Source: Chloroflexota bacterium
Lineage (GTDB): Bacteria > Chloroflexota > Anaerolineae > Anaerolineales > Villigracilaceae
NCBI GenBank assembly: GCA_016866215.1
Contig: VGNE01000002.1
Coordinates: 55,888-119,887, forward strand
Direction of reading: 5' to 3'
DNA: 64,000 bases
This document shows, one piece after another, positions 58,462 through 64,000 of the stretch. The notes below the pieces were generated by a model, which was not told the origin of the DNA, ran no database searches, and saw only the letters and a list, made by a program, of their open reading frames with translations. Made by a program: the position numbers and the translations under genes. Each line of letters starts with the position of its first letter. The stretch's first letter is position 1.

Positions 58462-60447
58462 TCACCCCCTAAACTGCGTCTCATACAACTGACTATATAA
58501 CCCGCCCGTCGCGAGCAACTCATCATGAGTCCCTCTCTCAACAATCTTTCCTCGATCCATTACCAAAATTAAATCAGCGGCCAGGATCGTGCTCAACCGA
58601 TGCGCAATGACGATGCTGGTTCTGCCTGCCATGACTCGTTTCAATGCGTCCTGGATCAGGGATTCGGATTCGCTGTCGAGTGAACTGGTGGCTTCATCCA
58701 AAACTAGAATGCGCGGATTCTTGAGGATGACGCGCGCGAGGGCTACGCGTTGTTTTTCGCCGCCGCTCAAGCGATAGCCGCGTTCGCCGACGATGGTGTC
58801 GTAACGGTCAGGCAGTCCCATCACAAAGTCGTGGATGTTGGCGGCGCGCGCGGCGGATTCGATCTCGGTTTGCATGGCGTCCATTTTCGCGTAGGTCAGA
58901 TTCGTGCGGATGGTATCGTGGAAGAGATGCGTCTCCTGCGTCACCATGCCGATCGTAGCGGCAAGCGAGTCGAGAGTCACATCGCGCAGGTCACGCCCGT
59001 CAATGCGGATGACTCCGCTGGTGGGATCATACAGGCGCGGGATGAGATAGGTCAGCGTGGTTTTGCCAGCGCCAGAAGGGCCGACAAGGGCGATCAACTG
59101 TCCAGGCGCGGCGGTAAAGGAGATTCCTTCCAAAGCGACCTCGCGTGCCTGGGATGTGGAAGCAAGCTCGGGGGAGTCAGATGCGGGGTTTACATCCCGA
59201 CCATTGACCGTGGACGATTGACCATTCTTCCCTTTAGCCATGGTCTGTTGTCCATCGTCCGTGGTCTGCTTTCCACCAGACATCACCGCTGTGACATTCG
59301 CCATGCTCCCATAGCGTTTGACTTCGCTGAGCATGATGTTTTCGTTGATCGAATATTTGAAGTTGACATTTTCAAATGCGAGCTTGCCTTTTGCGTCGCC
59401 AAGAACGAGTGCATCCTTTTTCTCTTCGATGTCGTGCGGAAGGTCAATGACCTCAAAGACACGTTCAAATGAGACCATGCTGGTGCTGAACTCGACGGGC
59501 GCGCCCGCGAGACCTTGCAGGGCACCGTACAAGGTGCTGAGATACGACCCGAAGGCGACGATGGTGCCGACGGTGAATTTATTTTCGATGACGAGCCAGC
59601 CACCGAAGCCGTAGACAAGCGCCGTGCCCACCGCGCTGACCAGACCGATCATGACGAAAAACGAGGAGCCAATGACGGCGCGTCGGATGCCGATGTCGCG
59701 CACACCCGCCGCGCGTTGACGAAATCTTTCACCCTCTTCATGACTGCGACCGAACAACTTCACGAGCAGCGCGCCGCCGATGTTGAGTGTCTCGTTCATG
59801 TGCGCGTTCATCTGCGCGTTGAGGTCCATGGCTTCGCGGGCGATGGTGCGCAGGCGCTCGCCGAGTTTGCGCGCGATCAGATAGAACAACGGCAGGACAA
59901 AGACACTGCCGAGAGTCAATCTCCATTCGAGCGAGAGCATGACGATCAGGATCGTCGCGCCTTCGATCAGGTTGGTGACGATGCCGACGATGGTGTTGCT
60001 GATGGCGTTCTGCGCGCCGACTACATCGTTGTTGAGGCGGCTCATCAACTCGCCGACTTTGGTGTTGGTGAAGAAACGCAGACTCATACGCTGTAAGCGG
60101 ACAAAGAGCGCCACGCGCAAATCATAGATCACGCCTTCGCCGACGGTTGCGTTTAATTTGCGCTGCACCACGCTGATGCCGCCATTCAACAACGGTACGA
60201 GCAGCAGGGCGAATGCGAACATCATCAGCTTGTTCAGGTCTTTGCTCGGCAGAATATTGTCGATCAACTGACGGAAGATCAACGGCGTGACCACACTCAG
60301 CGCCGAACCGGCGAGGATGGTCAACAACATGCCGCCGATGTGCGACCAATAAGGTTTTGCGTACGTGAGCACACGCAATAAAAGTTCTCTTGTTACTTTG
60401 GGCTTTTCGTCGCCCTGACGCATTGCTGTAAACATGGCTCGGTGCAT
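58462..60447 (-). CDS. ABC exporter half-transporter with repeat-encoded insert
   Basis: A 661-residue protein: an N-terminal six-helix exporter domain (about 30-320) and a C-terminal ATPase with Walker A GPSGAGKTT (456-464), signature LSGGEKQR, Walker B ILVLDEATSSLDSE and the H-loop IAHRLST. It exports lipids or drugs as a dimer. Between the first ATPase strand (FENVNFKYS) and the Walker A region lies an unusual insert of about 60 residues. Residues 394-417 of it are encoded by an inverted heptad array. The ATG has AAAGGACAAAACCC upstream. Confidence 0.93.
   Translation of the reverse strand: MHRAMFTAMRQGDEKPKVTRELLLRVLTYAKPYWSHIGGMLLTILAGSALSVVTPLIFRQLIDNILPSKDLNKLMMFAFALLLVPLLNGGISVVQRKLNATVGEGVIYDLRVALFVRLQRMSLRFFTNTKVGELMSRLNNDVVGAQNAISNTIVGIVTNLIEGATILIVMLSLEWRLTLGSVFVLPLFYLIARKLGERLRTIAREAMDLNAQMNAHMNETLNIGGALLVKLFGRSHEEGERFRQRAAGVRDIGIRRAVIGSSFFVMIGLVSAVGTALVYGFGGWLVIENKFTVGTIVAFGSYLSTLYGALQGLAGAPVEFSTSMVSFERVFEVIDLPHDIEEKKDALVLGDAKGKLAFENVNFKYSINENIMLSEVKRYGSMANVTAVMSGGKQTTDDGQQTMAKGKNGQSSTVNGRDVNPASDSPELASTSQAREVALEGISFTAAPGQLIALVGPSGAGKTTLTYLIPRLYDPTSGVIRIDGRDLRDVTLDSLAATIGMVTQETHLFHDTIRTNLTYAKMDAMQTEIESAARAANIHDFVMGLPDRYDTIVGERGYRLSGGEKQRVALARVILKNPRILVLDEATSSLDSESESLIQDALKRVMAGRTSIVIAHRLSTILAADLILVMDRGKIVERGTHDELLATGGLYSQLYETQFRG
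59199..59268. repeat. Inverted heptad array inside the ABC exporter gene
   Basis: The left arm is GACCATT, GACCGTG, GACGATT, GACCATT (59199-59226). After a 14-nt centre the right arm is TGGTCTG, TTGTCCA, TCGTCCG, TGGTCTG (59241-59268). The arms are 28 nt each, in inverted sense, and open in the gene frame. Confidence 0.9.
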
Positions 60448-60548
60448 GGGTTTTGTCCTTTTGTGGGATAGTTATAAGGCTGTCTGGGTGTTTTGGTCAA
60501 CTGGATGAATGGGGAGGTTAAGGGAGGTCAAACGAGATGTGTGAAGGG

Positions 60549-60554
60549 TATAAT
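60549..60554 (+). promoter_or_regulatory. -10 box of leaderless restriction-modification gene
   Basis: TATAAT ends 7 nt before ATG 60562; this also decides the start against the in-frame ATG at 60493. Confidence 0.6.
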
Positions 60555-60561
60555 TTCCGCA

Positions 60562-63093
60562 ATGGAAGTTTTAGATTTAGTCAACTATGGTTACGAGCAG
60601 GGTAAACGTGTTCTTGAGAAAAGGGAATCCGAAACTCTCAAAGAACATGGTCAGTTTTTAACTCCACCGAATACTGCTCATTACATGGCAAAAAGATTGG
60701 GGCAAATTCATTCTGGCGCAACTATTATTGAGCCGTCTATCGGCTCTGGTGTATTGGCATGTGCTGTTATTGAAAAACTTATTGCAGAAAATCAGCCGAT
60801 AGAAATTTGGCTGGATGCTTATGAAACAGACAAAGAGCTCTGTGGTGTAGCTCGTGATGTTCTGACGCTTGCAAGCAAAAAAGCCGAACAAAGCGGAATC
60901 AAAATCCATTGGCAGGTTTTTCATGAAGATTTTGTTCTGGCTTGCCTGCCTGAACACCAGCCTTCTCTTTTTGGCACGGAGCAATCGCGCCGAAAGACCT
61001 ATGATTTTGTCATCAGCAATCCCCCTTATTTTAAACTTAATGCAGAAGATAAACGTGTGAAAGCCATTGCCGGAAAGATCAATGGACATACCAACATCTA
61101 CGCCATATTTATGGCATTGAGTACAAAACTGCTTGCCCCAGAAGGAAAAGCCTGTTTTATTGTTCCGCGCAGTTTTTGTTCGGGCGTTTACTTCTCAGAG
61201 TTTCGCCGTGATCTGCTGAGGGATGTGACTCCGTTGGCAGTTCATGTTTTTCAATCACGCAATGATGTTTTCAAGGGTGATAAAGTTTTACAGGAAAATG
61301 TCATTTTCTCTTTCGAGAAACTATCCCAACCGAAAGAGCAGAGATATTGGGCGGGTTCGGTCAATATTTCTGTTTCCAAAGACGATACAGAATTAAATGA
61401 AAATGTACTTAATCGTCAAGTTTCATTCCAACATTTTCTAAATGATCGAGATGGACAGGTGTTTTTTAGATTGCCTACAGGTATCCATGACGAACAAATT
61501 TTAGATGCGGTTGACCATTGGGACGGCTCTCTCGAAAAATATGGCTGGCAAGTTTCCACAGGGCGGGTTGTGCCATTTCGAGCCGAACATTTACTCAAGG
61601 AAAAATTAACAACAGGAAATGGAACAGTCCCTCTGCTTTGGATGCAAAACGTCAAACCTTACTATGTTGAGTATCCACTGAGCGAATTTGACAAACCGCA
61701 AGCCATTTCCACACAAGATGCCGTTTTGCTTGTTCCCAATTCAAACTATGTTTTGCTGCGGCGTTTTAGCTCAAAAGAAGATCGCCGTCGCCTGATTTCT
61801 GCCCCATTAATCGGCAAAGATTTTAATTTTGAGCAAATTGGCTTTGAGAATCATTTAAATTTTATCTACGGTAAAAAAAGCGCTCTTTTGCCGTCTGAAG
61901 CCATTGGATTGTCCGCACTTTTCAATAGCGCAATTGTTGACCGCTATTTCCGCATTGTTAATGGCAACACACAAGTCAATGCGGCGGAGTTACGCATATT
62001 ATCCCTGCCGCCTGTGGAAGTCATCAGGAGTATTGGCGAAAAAATTCAGAAAATTCAAAATCCCACTGCCGAACAGGCTGACAGTACTATCTTTTCAACA
62101 CTTTGGCAAATGAAATTGCTTGCTGAAGAATTCCCGATGATTCAGGAGACCAGACTAACTATGGGAAAAATAGAACAGGCTCAGGAAGTTTTGGAAGCGC
62201 TTGGTTTACCATCTGCTCAACAAAATGAAGTTTCGGCATTAACACTATTGGCGCTTGCCCAGTTAACAGAAAAAATGCAGTGGAAAGATGCTGCCAGTCA
62301 GAATTTACGCGTCCATGATATTCTGGTTAAAATCAAACAAGATTATGGACGGGAATATGCTGAAAATAGCAGAGAAACTATTCGCCGCAAAGCTTTACAT
62401 CAATTTGAACAGGCGGGCATTGTTGTTCGCAATGCAGATGACCCATCACGCCCAACCAATAGCGGTTTGAATAACTATATTTTGTCTGATCTGGTTTTAG
62501 ATGTTCTGCGTTCTTATGGCACACCGAAATGGAAATCAAAGGTCGACAAGTTTTTTGCTCAACAAGGATCATTGTTGGAGACTTACCAAAAAGCCAGAGA
62601 GCAAAATAAAGTTCCTTTGCAAGTGGCAGATGGGAAAGTTTACAAATTGTCGCCAGGCAGGCACAACAAACTTGAAGTTGCCATTGTCGAAGAATTTGCT
62701 CCGCGTTTTGCCTCAGGAGCAAAGCTTATCTATCTGGGTGATACAGCGAACAAGATTCTTGTCTTTGAGCAAAGTGTTTTTATAAAACTTAGAATTTCAA
62801 CTTCAGAGCATGGAAAACTTCCTGATGTCATTCTTTATGACAAAAAGCGAAACTGGCTTTTCCTGATCGAAGCAGTAACGTCGCATGGACCTGTTTCTCC
62901 AAAGCGCCATTTCGAACTTGAAAAACTTCTTGAAGATTGCACTGCTGGCAAAGTATATATTACAGCGTTCTTGGATCTCGCAACATTCAAAAAGTTTGTA
63001 AATGATATTGCGTGGGAGACGGAAGTTTGGGTTGCAGAAACGCCTTCGCACATGATTCACTTCAATGGCGACAATTTTTTGGGACCAAGATAA
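60562..63093 (+). CDS. Fused DNA adenine methylase and BsuBI/PstI-type restriction endonuclease
   Basis: An 843-residue protein. The N-terminal half is an Eco57I/class I-type N6-adenine methyltransferase: SAM motif I (IIEPSIGSGVLA), catalytic NPPY (VISNPPYFKL), and a target-recognition region. The C-terminal half matches BsuBI/PstI endonucleases: a helical N-terminal region (HDILVKIKQDYGREYAENSRETIRR), then the nuclease core YLGDTANKILVFE, LPDVILYDKKRNWLFLIEAVTSHGPVSPKRH. In most BsuBI/PstI systems the two activities are separate proteins. It should modify and cut the same site, perhaps CTGCAG-like. Confidence 0.85.
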   Translation: MEVLDLVNYGYEQGKRVLEKRESETLKEHGQFLTPPNTAHYMAKRLGQIHSGATIIEPSIGSGVLACAVIEKLIAENQPIEIWLDAYETDKELCGVARDVLTLASKKAEQSGIKIHWQVFHEDFVLACLPEHQPSLFGTEQSRRKTYDFVISNPPYFKLNAEDKRVKAIAGKINGHTNIYAIFMALSTKLLAPEGKACFIVPRSFCSGVYFSEFRRDLLRDVTPLAVHVFQSRNDVFKGDKVLQENVIFSFEKLSQPKEQRYWAGSVNISVSKDDTELNENVLNRQVSFQHFLNDRDGQVFFRLPTGIHDEQILDAVDHWDGSLEKYGWQVSTGRVVPFRAEHLLKEKLTTGNGTVPLLWMQNVKPYYVEYPLSEFDKPQAISTQDAVLLVPNSNYVLLRRFSSKEDRRRLISAPLIGKDFNFEQIGFENHLNFIYGKKSALLPSEAIGLSALFNSAIVDRYFRIVNGNTQVNAAELRILSLPPVEVIRSIGEKIQKIQNPTAEQADSTIFSTLWQMKLLAEEFPMIQETRLTMGKIEQAQEVLEALGLPSAQQNEVSALTLLALAQLTEKMQWKDAASQNLRVHDILVKIKQDYGREYAENSRETIRRKALHQFEQAGIVVRNADDPSRPTNSGLNNYILSDLVLDVLRSYGTPKWKSKVDKFFAQQGSLLETYQKAREQNKVPLQVADGKVYKLSPGRHNKLEVAIVEEFAPRFASGAKLIYLGDTANKILVFEQSVFIKLRISTSEHGKLPDVILYDKKRNWLFLIEAVTSHGPVSPKRHFELEKLLEDCTAGKVYITAFLDLATFKKFVNDIAWETEVWVAETPSHMIHFNGDNFLGPR

Positions 63094-63103
63094 CTCATCA
63101 CCG

Positions 63104-63186
63104 TGCTACGCTTACGAAACTGACTCAAGTCGGCGAGTCCGCTTGAGCGGGTTTCGTAGGAATAGCCCGTGGGTTAATCCACGGGC
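63104..63186. repeat. REP-like inverted repeat plus 8-bp hairpin
   Basis: ACGAAAC...CTCAAG on the left with CTTGAG...GTTTCGT on the right, then a perfect hairpin GCCCGTGG/CCACGGGC (63165-63186). It lies between the restriction-modification gene and the MNT gene. Confidence 0.65.
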
Positions 63187-63229
63187 GGGGATGAGGTGGA
63201 GGGGGAATGCGCGGGGTGGTAAATAACGG

Positions 63230-63235
63230 TAAAAT
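63230..63235 (+). promoter_or_regulatory. -10 box of leaderless MNT gene
   Basis: TAAAAT ends 6 nt before ATG 63242. Confidence 0.45.
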
Positions 63236-63241
63236 ACAGCC

Positions 63242-63578
63242 ATGAAAACGAAAGTGCCAGCGCGTATCAGGAAACTGATGAAAGAGTTGAAGGAAGGAAG
63301 GACTTGTCCGCATTTACGGGGATAAGTTGAAAGCTATCTATTTGTACGGGTCTTATGCGCGCGGGGATTATCGCCAGGGGTCAGATGTGGACGTGATGAT
63401 TTTATTAAACGATTACACGGACTATTGGAAAGAGTGGCGGCGTTCCAGTGATTATGTCAGTGATGTTTCGCTTGAACATGATGTGACAGTCAGTTGCATT
63501 ATTATCAAGGAAATACAGTGGAAACAGTCTGATAAACCCGTGCTTTACAACATTCGTCGAGAGGGATTACCTGCATGA
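63242..63578 (+). pseudogene. MNT nucleotidyltransferase antitoxin, frameshifted by a tetranucleotide repeat
   Basis: ATG 63242 opens MKTKVPARIRKLMKELKEG, then three AAGG units (63290-63301) throw the frame off and a TAA follows. Removing one AAGG restores a continuous KEGLVRIYGDKLKAIYLYGSYARGDYRQGSDVDVMILL, the full MNT protein with its GSxARG...DxD motif. MNT antitoxins silence HEPN toxins by AMPylation. The main catalytic part is still open from 63327, so an internally started fragment is possible. Confidence 0.82.
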
Positions 63579-63921
63579 AAGAACATTCCAGTAAATTGCT
63601 TGGTAAGGCATTAGACACCATTGAAGGCGCAGAAGGCTTGCTCGATATGGACAAAGCGGAGATAGCGGCTGGACGGGCATATTATGCAATGTTCTATGTT
63701 GCAGAAGCCCTGCTTTATGAAAGAGATTTGCAATTCAGCCAGCATGGTCAAGTCATTGCGGCGTATGGGAAAGAGTTTGCAAAACAAAAGAACTCGACCC
63801 AAAATTTCATCGCTGGTTGAGAGCGGGTTTTGATACTCGCATTTCTGGGGATTATGATGTGGATACAGATATCAGCAGGGAAATTGTGGCCAATATGATT
63901 AATAGACTTTATCGGAAATAG
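63575..63921 (+). pseudogene. HEPN-domain RNase toxin, frameshifted
   Basis: The start overlaps the MNT stop (4 nt). It reads SSKLLGKALDTIEGAEGLLDMDKAEIAAGRAYYAMFYVAEALLYERDL, HEPN helices 1 and 2, and HGQVIAAYGKEFAK. A base is missing in the run near 63781-63791, and a TGA ends this frame at 63820. The next frame carries KELDPKFHRWLRAGFDTRISGDYDV and ends at 63921. Both partners are therefore broken or misread. Confidence 0.82.
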
Positions 63922-63924
63922 GGT

Positions 63925-63930
63925 TATGAT
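63925..63930 (+). promoter_or_regulatory. Possible -10 box of the transposase start
   Basis: TATGAT ends 6 nt before ATG 63937. Weak. Confidence 0.25.
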
Positions 63931-63936
63931 AGGCGA

Positions 63937-64000
63937 ATGCTGACATACGATGAACTCAAAGAAAGCCCGAGGAAATTTGTTTCGTTCACCAGTCTGACAC
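63937..64000 (+). CDS. Transposase N-terminus (IS5/DDE-like), cut by window edge
   Basis: About 21 codons: MLTYDELKESPRKFVSFTSLT. This resembles the start of IS5-family-type transposases (MLTYEELK...P..F...TGLT). Only the first segment is in the window, so the family is tentative. Confidence 0.5.
   Translation, partial: MLTYDELKESPRKFVSFTSLT

Noticed and set aside
60493..60561. A start at 60493 for the restriction-modification protein
   Set aside because: It has no ribosome-binding site, and TATAAT at 60549-60554 would lie inside the gene; ATG 60562 fits the leaderless pattern.
1..64000. tRNA, rRNA or a replication origin
   Set aside because: No cloverleaf with a TTC-loop pattern, no rRNA sequence and no DnaA-box cluster were seen.

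Overview
The window reads as about 64 kb of chromosome from an uncultured Chloroflexota bacterium, most likely Anaerolineae. This is inferred from gene content and protein style: a DUF503 protein, a two-HTH RodZ-like protein, Thr/Pro-rich lipoproteins, a PadR/HAAS cassette, an rpmB/Asp23/FakA block, no rRNA or tRNA, and housekeeping genes mixed with PIN, HEPN and MNT modules. No marker gene fixes the taxonomy.

Layout. 0-2.3 kb: an M20 peptidase end, a PfkB kinase, 3-methyladenine glycosylase I and a transposase scrap. 2.4-8.3 kb: an operon of three large exported proteins. 8.4-20.7 kb: an Xaa-Pro peptidase, an SDR, a broken VapBC, folC-lon, a Phd/PIN pair, DUF503, an atypical SDR, MurJ and envelope proteins. 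20.7-28.6 kb: rimO, the RodZ-like gene, rplI, an FtsB-like gene, a PAS-GAF-GAF-GGDEF protein and lysA. 28.6-36.3 kb: a Crp/Fnr regulator facing a row of membrane proteins. These include a 12-helix His-rich protein that looks like a divergent heme-copper oxidase-type subunit, an FGE-like lipoprotein and a heme O synthase-like prenyltransferase. 36.4-47.3 kb: coaD, recG, a DUF262/DUF1524 protein coupled to a nucleotidyltransferase, DegV, PadR/HAAS, FakA, Asp23 and rpmB. 47.4-60.4 kb: a Ser/Thr kinase, a DagK-like kinase, SH3, DUF971, TPR, AMMECR1, flavin reductase, C39 and FGE-like lipoproteins, a SAM-I riboswitch with metK, a DUF2723 protein and an ABC exporter. 60.5-64 kb: a fused BsuBI/PstI-type restriction-modification protein, a frameshifted MNT/HEPN pair and the start of a transposase.

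Three things stand out. (1) At least 17 start codons lie only 5-7 nt downstream of a TANNNT-type -10 box and have no Shine-Dalgarno, which points to widespread leaderless transcription. (2) The genome carries inverted arrays of 8-nt or 7-nt units. They occur between genes, as the P3 arm of the metK SAM riboswitch, and inside the ABC exporter gene; a short heptad run lies in folC. Palindromic elements are also inserted in frame in lysA and in the RodZ-like gene. (3) The Crp-linked module at 28.6-35.6 kb has a shared 17-nt motif upstream of three of its transcription units and may be an undescribed heme-based respiratory or nitric-oxide-related system.

The accessory genes (vapC, a GxxExxY gene, MNT, HEPN and the TPR tail) carry frameshifts while the housekeeping frames are intact. 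All calls come from reading the sequence; no database search was run.
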